Shown here piece by piece: positions 1-6,879 of a stretch of 36,937 nucleotides of DNA. The notes below the pieces were generated by a model. It saw nothing but the letters and a program-made list of their open reading frames with translations, made no database searches and was not told the origin of the DNA. The DNA lies in NCBI GenBank assembly GCA_024400665.1, contig JAKSML010000018.1, positions 1-36,937 on the forward strand, read 5' to 3'. Both the position numbers and the translations under genes were made by a program. How positions within the stretch are numbered: position 1 is the first letter of the stretch; every line of letters begins with the position of its first letter. This DNA comes from Bacteroidales bacterium (GTDB taxonomy: Bacteria > Bacteroidota > Bacteroidia > Bacteroidales > P3).

Positions 1-57
1 TACCAGTAGCCTACCACTCCTTTGTGGCTAAATGTTAAAATTTGGACGAGAGGGGCA
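1..57. repeat. Dispersed intergenic element, copy 1
   Basis: This segment carries, on the minus strand, a stretch reading TCCAAATTTTAACA followed by GGAGTGGTAGG and ACTGGTA. The same elements occur in the same order on the plus strand near 22455-22530. The two copies are in opposite orientation about 22 kb apart. I infer a dispersed noncoding repeat. The window begins inside it, so its outer end is not visible. Confidence 0.5.
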
Positions 58-78
58 GAGATTTTTTAACAAATGATT

Positions 79-148
79 GAATAATGAGTAATGAATAATG
101 AGTAATGGATAATGAGTAATGAATAATGAGTAATGAATAATGAGTGGG
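79..148. repeat. 14-bp tandem repeat (GAATAATGAGTAAT), five copies
   Basis: Five head-to-tail copies of GAATAATGAGTAAT occur, the third with GG for GA at its start. The last copy runs into GTGGGGCGG. The 25-bp end of the array (129-153) recurs exactly at 568-592. No coding potential is apparent. Confidence 0.85.
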
Positions 149-211
149 GCGGGAGCCGGCGGGTGGGGCCTGGAGGCATTTGGGGGCGGGGGCTGGCGGG
201 GGGATGGGGGA
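146..211 (+). other. G-rich tract with G-quadruplex potential
   Basis: Many runs of three to six G occur on the plus strand, including four runs of five or six G between 182 and 210 with short loops. The tract ends about 20 bp before the -33 box of the promoter at 229-259. Whether a quadruplex forms is inference. Confidence 0.5.
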
Positions 212-228
212 TTTTTTTTGGGAAAAAG

Positions 229-259
229 TTTGGTGTTTGGGATTTTTTTGTTATATTTG
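229..259 (+). promoter_or_regulatory. Bacteroidetes-type promoter (TTTG-N19-TATATTTG)
   Basis: TTTG at 229-232 is separated by 19 nt from TATATTTG at 252-259, matching the TTTG / TAnnTTTG promoter of Bacteroidetes. Transcription would begin near 266 and produce the structured leader at 300-541, and possibly the two genes beyond it. Confidence 0.7.
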
Positions 260-300
260 CATTTGCTAACGGATGGGTTAGTTGCTAATAATTAGTTTAA

Positions 301-354
301 AAAGAGACAGATAACACATTAAATGATTTAAAGAAAGAGACAGATAACACATTA
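301..354. repeat. 21-bp direct repeat, two exact copies
   Basis: The same 21 bases, beginning AAAGAGACAG and ending ACACATTA, occur at 301-321 and 334-354 with a 33-bp period. A degenerate third copy begins near 364. They sit in the presumed leader transcript just before the large hairpin. Confidence 0.85.
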
Positions 355-401
355 GATTATTAAAGAAAAGACATAGATAAGGCGTTTTTGCTTTTCGTAA
401 C

Positions 402-515
402 GTGATTCGAAATCTGGACAATTTCGTATTAGTACGCAAGAAAAGGGAAACGCTCGCGGTGAATACCGTGAGCTTTCTTGTTCGTACTAATAGGTAGTCC
501 AGAACCTCGAATCAC
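402..515 (+). ncRNA. Large nested hairpin: structured leader or small RNA candidate
   Basis: Five nested helices can be read directly: 402-410 with 507-515 (9 bp), 413-419 with 497-503 (7 bp), 427-436 with 483-492 (10 bp), 437-443 with 474-480 (7 bp), and 452-460 with 465-473 (9 bp, one G-U) closing a GAAT loop. About 42 pairs form one rod with asymmetric internal loops. An intrinsic terminator follows at 502-541, and a promoter lies at 229-259. The rod shape and roughly 110-nt length recall 6S-type RNAs (the 6S-Flavo family), but no family match was tested. A cis-acting attenuator for the genes at 656-2244 is the main alternative. Confidence 0.65.
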
Positions 516-541
516 AACATAAAGTTCGCGGTTCTTTTTTT
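502..541 (+). terminator. Intrinsic terminator overlapping the large hairpin
   Basis: GAACCTCGAA (502-511) pairs with TTCGCGGTTC (525-534) with one mismatch and a 13-nt loop, followed by seven T (535-541). Its left arm uses bases that also form the outer helix of the 402-515 structure, so the two folds are mutually exclusive. This is either the end of a small RNA or a terminator/antiterminator switch. Confidence 0.65.
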
Positions 542-567
542 ATGTCTTGTTTGAACAGGTATTTTTT

Positions 568-592
568 GAGTAATGAATAATGAGTGGGGCGG
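568..592. repeat. Second copy of the GAATAATGAGT repeat end
   Basis: These 25 bases are identical to 129-153, the last copy of the 14-bp tandem array plus its G-rich tail. The element therefore occurs on both sides of the structured RNA. Confidence 0.75.
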
Positions 593-655
593 TTGCCGTC
601 ATTTGTCAATTTTCCTTTTTAATAAACGTAATATTAATCAAAAATTTTCAACACA

Positions 656-808
656 ATGAAGAACAAGAAACATGTGTATGTCTCCCCGAGTGTGGAGACG
701 ATGGATTGCAAGGTGGAGCGTGGCTTCCAGTGCAGCGGTACGGGCTGCGACGGCGGTATGCTCGAAGGTCTCACTGATGGCGGCAGCGCTAATAATTTGT
801 TTGACTAA
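656..808 (+). CDS. Small Cys- and Gly-rich Bacteroidales peptide (50 aa)
   Basis: The 50-codon frame begins at the ATG at 656 and ends at the TAA at 806-808, 17 bp before the next gene. The start reads MKNKKHVYVSPSVETMD, followed by a segment with three Cys (CKVERGFQCSGTGC) and a Gly/Asp/Asn-rich tail ending NLFD. Short proteins with a Lys-rich start, a 'Y-x-x-P-x-V-E' segment and a Gly/Ser tail recur upstream of lipoprotein genes in Bacteroidales. I know of no assigned function. There is no signal peptide or membrane segment. The tight spacing suggests co-transcription with the lipoprotein at 826. A modified-peptide precursor is possible, but no maturase lies nearby. Confidence 0.7.
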   Translation: MKNKKHVYVSPSVETMDCKVERGFQCSGTGCDGGMLEGLTDGGSANNLFD

Positions 809-825
809 AGCGAGGAGGTGAGACT

Positions 826-2244
826 ATGAAGAAAGTTCTTTTAGGTCTGGCCGCTATGGCTATGGTGGGCATGATGATGACTTCGTGCCAGAAGGATGAG
901 GGGCTGAGCAAGGATACCTTCACCGCTACCACTGAGAATGGTAACAGCAAGACGCACCTTGACGGGCTGAACTTGAAGTGGGATGATGAGGGTGAGAGCA
1001 TTATGGTGATGGGCAGCAATTATCAGCGTGCTGAGTATTTTGCCATTTCCGTCACTAACGACAACACTTGCGCCACTTTTGCCTGCCAAGAGGGCGAGGA
1101 GGTGGATGCCGATGCTTACCAGATTTACTATCCTGCCTCGATGGTGACTGCCAATGGCACGATTGAGCTGCCTGCCGAACAGGAGTATGCAGAGAACAAC
1201 GTGAAGGGGTTCCCGATGTATGCTGAGACGCAGGGCCATGCCTTCCAGTTCACGAACCTGTGCGGCTTGTTCCGCTTGCAGTTGCAGAAGGATGACGTTG
1301 TGGTCAGGAGCATCAGCATCACTACCGACAAGGGTGTGAACGGTGCTTTTGCTGTCAGCACGAGTGCTGCGGGTGCTTTCCAGTTTGAGGCCTACACTGC
1401 TAACGATGATGCCCAAAAGACTGTCACGCTTGACTGCGGCAACGGTGTGAGCATTGACGAGCTGACTGACTTCAACATTTATCTGCCTGCTGGTGAGTAC
1501 AGCACATTCGACATCACTATCACTGCCACGGATGGCAGCTATTGTGAAAAGAGCCTTAATGGGAACGCTATCACTATCAACCGCAACGAGCGTGTGACGC
1601 TTACCCGCGAGGGGGAGGCACTGACGTTTATCCCCAAGGATGTCATTAACGGACTTTTCTCAATTGCGCCAGGAACACAAGTGTATTTTTCCAAAGGCAA
1701 CTTGGATAATAATGGCAGCTACTTCTTTGTCGAGAACCAGTATAACTTTGGCGGTCGTTATCGCTGGACTTCGATAAACGGTACTTCCGCTTTAGATGAC
1801 TGGGGAAACCACATTGATGGTAACTGGCGTACACTTAGTTATGATGAGTGGTGCTACATAATGAGCAGGAGAGTTGATGGTGCCAGCAAGCGTGGCGTGG
1901 GCACGGTGAATGGCGTTCACGGCCTGATTCTCCTACCCGACACATGGACGCTTCCTGCTGGCCTGACGTTCAATAGCGGTTTTAGTTCGTGGACTCGCAA
2001 CCAATATACCGCTGCCCAGTGGGCTGAGATGGAAACCGCAGGTGCTGTATTCTTACCTGCTGCGGGTGGTAGAACTGATGGATATAATAACAGTGATCGT
2101 GGCTACTATTGGATGTCCGATTTGGCCACCTCTGGTGCATCCTATCTGGAAATCAGAGAAAACACGATATTCTTGAACGGCCTCGCTTATATACATAATT
2201 CTGAAATGTCTGTCCGGCTTGTTCAGGAATATCAAGGCAATTAA
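826..2244 (+). CDS. Fimbrillin-like / FISUMP-like surface lipoprotein
   Basis: The 472-aa product begins with a type II signal peptide; the lipobox ends at Cys21 (MMMTSC) and is followed by QKDEG, so outer-membrane anchoring is expected. Residues about 30-270 are beta-rich and resemble Bacteroidales fimbrillin-like lipoproteins (THLDG, DGLNLKWDDEG, ITINRNERVTLT). Residues about 280-470 resemble the Fibrobacter succinogenes major paralogous domain (FISUMP): VYFSKGNL, WRTLSYDEW, LPDTW, FLPAAGGR, GYYWMSD, and a closing SVRLV. The start is supported by a clear GAGGAGG about 8 bp upstream, unusual for this genome. It follows the 50-aa peptide gene by 17 bp. The ligand and role are unknown; adhesion or a pilus/tip subunit is an inference. 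Confidence 0.8.
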   Translation: MKKVLLGLAAMAMVGMMMTSCQKDEGLSKDTFTATTENGNSKTHLDGLNLKWDDEGESIMVMGSNYQRAEYFAISVTNDNTCATFACQEGEEVDADAYQIYYPASMVTANGTIELPAEQEYAENNVKGFPMYAETQGHAFQFTNLCGLFRLQLQKDDVVVRSISITTDKGVNGAFAVSTSAAGAFQFEAYTANDDAQKTVTLDCGNGVSIDELTDFNIYLPAGEYSTFDITITATDGSYCEKSLNGNAITINRNERVTLTREGEALTFIPKDVINGLFSIAPGTQVYFSKGNLDNNGSYFFVENQYNFGGRYRWTSINGTSALDDWGNHIDGNWRTLSYDEWCYIMSRRVDGASKRGVGTVNGVHGLILLPDTWTLPAGLTFNSGFSSWTRNQYTAAQWAEMETAGAVFLPAAGGRTDGYNNSDRGYYWMSDLATSGASYLEIRENTIFLNGLAYIHNSEMSVRLVQEYQGN

Positions 2245-2252
2245 ATTATTGA

Positions 2253-2330
2253 CGGGCAATCCCGAAGGGGAGTGCCCGATTATAGGAGACTTATGGAAGG
2301 CTCGGGCTTGTTGCCCGAGCTTTCTTTTTT
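2253..2330 (+). terminator. Two hairpins and T tract after the lipoprotein gene
   Basis: CGGGCA (2253-2258) pairs with TGCCCG (2273-2278). A second, stronger stem, GCTCGGGC (2300-2307) with GCCCGAGC (2313-2320), has a 5-nt loop and is followed by TTTCTTTTTT (2321-2330). The second hairpin is a convincing intrinsic terminator for the plus-strand transcript. Confidence 0.85.
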
Positions 2331-2455
2331 GGTAGGGGGGGGGATAGGAGGGAATGGGAGAGAATGGGAGAGAATGGGATGGGGCTAATGGGGCTAATGG
2401 GGCTGATGGGGCGGGGGCGGGGAGAATTGAGAATTGAGTATTGTCGGCGGGGGGG
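2331..2455 (+). repeat. G-rich low-complexity spacer with GGGGCTAAT and GGGAGAGAAT repeats
   Basis: Between two convergent genes lies a G-rich tract with three near copies of GGGAGAGAAT and four GGGGCTAAT/GGGGCTGAT units, ending in GGGGCGGGGGCGGGG. It has strong quadruplex potential on the plus strand. No gene is supported here. Confidence 0.6.
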
Positions 2456-2468
2456 AGGTGATGGCCTT

Positions 2469-4010
2469 TTATTCTTCTTCCCAGAAGTCGGCATTCTTGA
2501 TGTTCAGCTCTTTGGGGAGGAATTTGGGGTTGTTGATGCCCGCGCGTTTCTGCTGCTCGTAGTCGCGCAGTATGCGGAAGGTCTTCGGGGAGAGCAGCAG
2601 TATCGCGATGATGTTGATCCATGCCATCAGGCCCACGCCCATGTCGCCCAGGCTCCATATCACGCCTGCTTCTTTGAGGCTGCCGAACAGGACGGAACAG
2701 ACGAAGAGCACCCGCAGCACTGCGACCACCACTTTCTCGCTTCGGTCGTCGCCAAAGCGTGCTTCGCGGCGCATGATTTCCTCTTCTGTGGCGCCCCGTT
2801 GCAGTTGCTTTCTGATGCGGCCTATCCTGCGTTCGCGCGCCTTGCTGAAGAGGTATATAAGATTTGTCTCGGCATAGTAGTAGTAGGCCATCACCGTCGT
2901 GAAGGCGAAGAAGAAGAGGGTGACGCAAATCACGATACCGCCCCAGTTGTGTCCCAGGAGGGTGCCCAGTGCCGCGATGGTGTATTCCACTCCGGGCTGC
3001 CCCAGTTCGGCGACGGGCGATTGGACCAGATAGCCACCTGTGGCAGCATCGATTACGTTGTAGCACTTGGTGGCAAGCAGCATCACCGCGGTGGCAGTAC
3101 ACACCAGCAGGGTGTCCACATATACCGAGAAGCCCTGCACCAGTCCCTGTTTGACGGGGTGGTCCACTTTAGCGGCGGCAGCCACTATCGGTGCCGTGCC
3201 TTGTCCCGCCTCGTTGCTATAGATACCGCGTTTCACGCCCCACGCCACCGCGGCGCCCATGATGCCGCCGAGTGCCTCGTGCATGCCGAACGCGCTGGTA
3301 ATCATGTCGCGGAATGCCTCGGGGACGGCAGGTGCGTTGGCAATCAGCACCACCACGCTCAGGACGATATAGGCTATCGCCATAAAGGGGGTGACGATTT
3401 CTGCCACAGCCGATATGCGTTTCACGCCGCCCAGCACCACCATCGCTATCAGGCTCGCCACCGCGATGCCGACCACCCATGGGGCGACATGGAAGGTGGT
3501 TGAGAACGACATGGCGATACTGTTGCTATGGATTGGGGGCAGGCAGATGGCGCATGCCAGCACCGTTATCAGGGCGAAAAGGACAGCCAGCCAGCGACAG
3601 TTGAGGCCTTTCTCGATATAGTAGGCGGGGCCGCCGCGAAGCTCCTTGCCGTGACGCTGCTTGTATATTTGTGCCAGACATGCCTCGGCGTAGGCGGTGC
3701 CAGCGCCGAAGAAGGCGATGATCCACATCCAGACGATGGCTCCGGGGCCGCCAAAGCCGATGGCCATGGCCACACCGACGATATTGCCTGTTCCCACACG
3801 GCCCGAAAGGGCGAGGGCGAAGGCCTGGAACGAGCTGATGCCCTCCTTCTTGGTCTTGTCGTTCTTGAACAGGAGGCGGACCATCTCGCCGAGGTGGCGG
3901 ACTTGTACGAATCGTGTCCCGATTGAGAAATAGAGGGCTCCGAGGAGGCAGAGGCCTACCAGCGGCCAGCTCCAGACGCAACTGTTGAGAAAGGTGATTA
4001 TTTCGTCCAT
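2469..4010 (-). CDS. Alanine/glycine:cation symporter family protein (AGCS)
   Basis: The 513-aa polytopic inner-membrane protein should import alanine or glycine with Na+ (or H+). Family signatures are visible: the N-terminal GTRFVQVRH region, the SGRVGTGNIVGVAMAI loop near residues 65-85, GGPAYYIEKGL near 125-135, and SNEAGQGTAPIVAAAA near 260. About ten to eleven hydrophobic segments follow the usual layout, and the length is normal for the family. The final 60 residues form a charged cytoplasmic tail. The start at 4010 is the first Met before a conserved-looking N-terminus. A Bacteroidetes promoter lies 32 bp upstream (4042-4073). It stands alone, convergent with the lipoprotein gene. Substrate specificity cannot be told from sequence alone. 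Confidence 0.92.
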   Translation of the reverse strand: MDEIITFLNSCVWSWPLVGLCLLGALYFSIGTRFVQVRHLGEMVRLLFKNDKTKKEGISSFQAFALALSGRVGTGNIVGVAMAIGFGGPGAIVWMWIIAFFGAGTAYAEACLAQIYKQRHGKELRGGPAYYIEKGLNCRWLAVLFALITVLACAICLPPIHSNSIAMSFSTTFHVAPWVVGIAVASLIAMVVLGGVKRISAVAEIVTPFMAIAYIVLSVVVLIANAPAVPEAFRDMITSAFGMHEALGGIMGAAVAWGVKRGIYSNEAGQGTAPIVAAAAKVDHPVKQGLVQGFSVYVDTLLVCTATAVMLLATKCYNVIDAATGGYLVQSPVAELGQPGVEYTIAALGTLLGHNWGGIVICVTLFFFAFTTVMAYYYYAETNLIYLFSKARERRIGRIRKQLQRGATEEEIMRREARFGDDRSEKVVVAVLRVLFVCSVLFGSLKEAGVIWSLGDMGVGLMAWINIIAILLLSPKTFRILRDYEQQKRAGINNPKFLPKELNIKNADFWEEE

Positions 4011-4041
4011 GGTGGATTAAGTGTTTAAGTGAAACGATTTG

Positions 4042-4073
4042 CAAAGATACGACTTTTTTCCCACATAGACAAA
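4042..4073 (-). promoter_or_regulatory. Promoter of the AGCS symporter
   Basis: On the minus strand, TATCTTTG (complement of 4042-4049) is preceded at 20 nt by TTTG (complement of 4070-4073). The position, about 30 bp before the symporter start, fits a short-leader promoter. Confidence 0.75.
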
Positions 4074-4187
4074 AATATATATAAAAATTGTGAAGAAAGG
4101 TCCAGTATGAAGAAATTGTCATGGCTTCCCCTCTATCGAAAGTTCCTTTCTGCACAACTGATATGGGGAACATTGTGTGGCAGGCTG

Positions 4188-5477
4188 TCAGCGAGATGAG
4201 GGGGCTGGAGCATCGCCAACGATGTTGGGGAAGTATATACCCCAAGTGCTGTTCTGATAGGCCGCAACGCTGCCACTCGGGACGTGCAAGGTGGCATTAG
4301 CGGCTATGTTCTCGAACGCCTCATAGCTTATGGATGGAGGAACACTTCTCTCACAAGTGACACTGGCAAGGCTCTTGCAGCCCCGGAATGCCTGTACACC
4401 AATCTTGGTAATGTTTTCCGGTACGGTAAGGCTGGCAAGGCGCTCGCATCCTTGGAACACCCAATCGTCAATCAAGGTGAGGCCGCTACCGAGCTTGATG
4501 CTGACAAGACTTTTACAGTCCCCAAAGGCATACTTATCGATATGGGTGACGCCGTTCGGCAGGGTGAGGCTGGCAAGGCTTTCGCACCCATAAAAGGCAT
4601 ATTGTCCAATCCACTCGAGACTTCTCGGCAGGTTTATATATTCGAGACTTTTGCAATCCATAAATGCGTTAGATCGAATTGCCGTAATGGTTCGAGCCAT
4701 ATTGGCAGTCCTGAGTTTGGTACAGCCCACAAATGCACTGCTTCCAATCTCGACGATGCCGTCCTTGAGGGAGACTGATTGGAGGTTATCACACTCCATA
4801 AAGGTGCCATAATTAATGGAGTCTATACCGCCTGGGACTGTAATCCAATAAATGCCGCATCTATAAAACGCTTCGGCGCCAATCGAAGTGACGCTCTCGG
4901 GAATGACAACATCGGCAAGGTTGCTGCAGTTATAGAAAGCGTAATCGCCAATCCTGCTGACGCTTTGGGGAATGACAACATTCCTCAGGGATGAGCACCC
5001 GCCGAAGGTTTCTGTTTGGATTTCTGTGACGCCCTCAGGGATGTCGATACTGACAAGACTCCAACAGCGGCAGTATGCCCTGCTTCCAATTGATGTGAGA
5101 CTTTGCGGAAGGGTGATAACTGCAAGATGGGCGCACGAATCAAACGCCCTCTCCCCTATCGTGGTGACGCCCTCAGGGATGTCGATGCTGGTAAGATTAC
5201 AGCAATTCCCGAATGCGTAATCCTGAATTAGCGTCAACGGAGCCGTGAAAGTGGCTGTGAAGACATTGCCTCCTACTGACGTGATGTCCTCAATGGCGTT
5301 GTTATAGGCGGCAACGAACATGATACGCTCTTCCAAATTGTCGCCATCCGATGTGGCATAAACCATATTCCCTTCAATGGGGGCGATATCATCCTTCTTG
5401 CAGCTGCCACAGAGCATGGCTGCCAAAATTACGACCATCATGAGGCCACTGATCCGAGTTGTGTTAATCCTTTTCAT
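4188..5477 (-). CDS. BspA-type leucine-rich-repeat (LRR_5) lipoprotein
   Basis: The 429-aa product has a lipoprotein signal peptide with a lipobox ending at Cys26 (MLCGSC) followed by KKDD. From about residue 80 to 400 there are roughly fourteen repeats of about 23 residues of the form 'L-x-x-I-x-I-P-x-x-V-T-x-I-G-x-x-A-F-x-x-C', the LRR_5/BspA repeat. The end (LHVPSGSVAAYQNSTWG) is the usual closing cap of such proteins. BspA-like proteins are surface adhesins or protein-binding scaffolds in Bacteroidales. The precise ligand is unknown. The gene stands alone, and no promoter with both boxes was found upstream. The 177 bp downstream contain the AGCS promoter and nothing else recognised. Confidence 0.9.
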   Translation of the reverse strand: MKRINTTRISGLMMVVILAAMLCGSCKKDDIAPIEGNMVYATSDGDNLEERIMFVAAYNNAIEDITSVGGNVFTATFTAPLTLIQDYAFGNCCNLTSIDIPEGVTTIGERAFDSCAHLAVITLPQSLTSIGSRAYCRCWSLVSIDIPEGVTEIQTETFGGCSSLRNVVIPQSVSRIGDYAFYNCSNLADVVIPESVTSIGAEAFYRCGIYWITVPGGIDSINYGTFMECDNLQSVSLKDGIVEIGSSAFVGCTKLRTANMARTITAIRSNAFMDCKSLEYINLPRSLEWIGQYAFYGCESLASLTLPNGVTHIDKYAFGDCKSLVSIKLGSGLTLIDDWVFQGCERLASLTVPENITKIGVQAFRGCKSLASVTCERSVPPSISYEAFENIAANATLHVPSGSVAAYQNSTWGIYFPNIVGDAPAPSSR

Positions 5478-6006
5478 ATTATTGCGTTTTTTAAGTTATT
5501 CTTCACCATTTTTTTTAGCAGACGCGCTCGCTTTGATGCGATTTTTTGCGTATGCTTTGCTATATAGAGTCATACATACCGTTTTTTTTACCCTACATGC
5601 CGATTTTTTATGATTATTTATGACTTTATGTTAAATAATGCCGATTTTGGACACTTCTATTTAACATTAATCGGACGGGATGGAGAGAGGCACCAGGAGG
5701 CACACAAAAGAATAATTCACGTTTCATAGAATGGCTGTCGAGGTTGTTCGACTCATTCGATTCGTTCGACTCCTCTATCATACATTTAGGCTTCCTGTCA
5801 GCAGCGACACAAAAAATATTCATAAGCAGAGCACCCTCTGCACTCATATCGCACACCTCGGCTGTATCTTTGCAATCGGAATAATAATGACACATACAGC
5901 ACAATTCATTGATACTATGACAGCAACAAAATCTCACAGTCAAAAAACAGGAGCTCACTCGATGTCCAACCCTGCAAGCCATAGGCCGCGAGAGCCGACG
6001 GAGGCT
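5478..6006. other. 529-bp intergenic region without a convincing gene
   Basis: This stretch is AT-rich on its left half. It holds a duplicated ATGCCGATTTT (5598-5608 and 5639-5648 region), an interleaved pair of inverted repeats (5628-5674, listed separately), and a short direct repeat of TTCGACTC around 5746-5772. An open frame at 5731-6018 lacks family resemblance or a start context and is not called. Confidence 0.5.
5628..5674 (+). other. Interleaved inverted repeats (possible pseudoknot)
   Basis: ATGTTAAATA (5628-5637) is complementary to TATTTAACAT (5658-5667). CCGATT inside its loop (5641-5646) is complementary to AATCGG beyond it (5669-5674). The helices interleave as in an H-type pseudoknot. 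No function is known, and chance pairing of the short second helix is possible. Confidence 0.35.
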
Positions 6007-6588
6007 TCAGCGGTTTGAGCCAGAGAGCAGCTTGTAGTAGAGCGCACGCTCGAAGCCGTACTTGGCGAGGGTGCGGTTGTAGCGGTAGCCGAGGCGTTGG
6101 AGACTGCGGATGCTGGCGGGGTTGTGGGGCGAGACGGTGGAGCAGAGCAGCTGCACTCCTTGGCGGAGGGCCGCCTCTTCGAGATGCCGCCCCAGAAGCT
6201 GCTGGAGGGCATGGCCTCGGAAGTGGGGATGGACGATGCAGATCTTGTAGTTTGCCGCCTTGTGAACGTCTGGGGAGAGGATGCCGTCGAGCCCTTGCAG
6301 GGAGCATGAGAGGTCCTCCGCGCTACCAGCCTCGGGAAGGTAGAGCACCGCGAGGGCCACGAGCCTCTCTCCTATCCTGGCACCCACGGCGGTGTGCGGC
6401 GCAGAAAGGCAGGCCTGCCACATCTCGGGCGTGTTGCGGCGGAGCTGGTCGGGACGCTCCAGCGAGGCAATCACCGCAGCCTCAAGTTCCAGCACCTCGC
6501 CGAGATTGTCTGACGAAAGTGGAAGAATATGGAAATCGGTATTATTCATCTTAGTAGTCGCCATGGCGTTGAGAATTATAATAGGCAT
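6007..6588 (-). CDS. GNAT-family N-acetyltransferase
   Basis: The 193-aa product resembles Gcn5-related acetyltransferases: an N-terminal helix pair (LGEVLELEAAVIASL), a central strand (AVGARIGERLVALAVLYL), a motif-A-like segment (KICIVHPHFRGHALQQLLGRHLEEAA, near residues 120-145) corresponding to the acetyl-CoA pyrophosphate loop R/Q-x-x-G-x-G/A, and the C-terminal 'N-P-A-S-I-R-S-L-Q-R-L-G-Y' that is common in the fold. The acceptor substrate is unknown. Three in-frame starts exist (6588, 6564, 6549). The last gives a tidier N-terminus; the first has AGAGG immediately upstream. The gene is isolated, with an AT-rich repeat region upstream. Confidence 0.75.
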   Translation of the reverse strand: MPIIILNAMATTKMNNTDFHILPLSSDNLGEVLELEAAVIASLERPDQLRRNTPEMWQACLSAPHTAVGARIGERLVALAVLYLPEAGSAEDLSCSLQGLDGILSPDVHKAANYKICIVHPHFRGHALQQLLGRHLEEAALRQGVQLLCSTVSPHNPASIRSLQRLGYRYNRTLAKYGFERALYYKLLSGSNR

Positions 6589-6599
6589 CCTCTAATAAT

Positions 6600-6740
6600 T
6601 TATCTATTTGAAACGAAAATTGCCGTAAATTAGACGCAAATTTTCGTAAATCATTATTAAACAACAGATTAATTCACGGTAATTTACGTGCAATTTACGT
6701 TAATTCACGTTAAATAAATCTCATTTGCGTCAATTTTTAG
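6600..6740. repeat. AT-rich region with repeated AATTTACGT / AATTCACGT words
   Basis: Words of the form AATTTACGT or AATTCACGT and their complements recur at least six times here, including the run between 6660 and 6715. It could be a cluster of binding sites or a decayed repeat. No protein is recognised that would bind it. Confidence 0.45.
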
Positions 6741-6810
6741 AAGTTACCCATAGAAAGAGGCGGAGACACCATTCAATGCCCCCGCCCAAATAGTCAGATG
6801 TATAGATGTT

Positions 6811-6869
6811 TAGATATTCAGATTGTCAGACTTTCAGATTATCTGAACATCTAAATATCTGAATATCTA
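6811..6869 (-). terminator. Nested hairpin downstream of urocanase
   Basis: TAGATATTCAGAT (6811-6823) is the exact complement of ATCTGAATATCTA (6857-6869), and inside it TTCAGA (6833-6838) pairs with TCTGAA (6842-6847). It lies 10 bp past the urocanase stop on the minus strand, so it may terminate or stabilise the long minus-strand transcript. No T tract follows, so intrinsic termination is uncertain. Confidence 0.5.
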
Positions 6870-6879
6870 ACAATCTTAT

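Noticed and set aside
402-515. Integron attC site
   Set aside because: The rod shape is suggestive, but the conserved GTTRRRY/RYYYAAC core ends are absent and no integrase is in view.
402-541. Retron msr-msd RNA
   Set aside because: No reverse transcriptase gene lies anywhere in the window.
2364-3503. Plus-strand frame of 379 codons from the G-rich spacer
   Set aside because: Antisense to the symporter, which has clear family signatures; composition is His/Gln/Ala-rich without domains.
5731-6018. 95-codon plus-strand frame
   Set aside because: No family resemblance or start context; it ends inside the convergent acetyltransferase gene.
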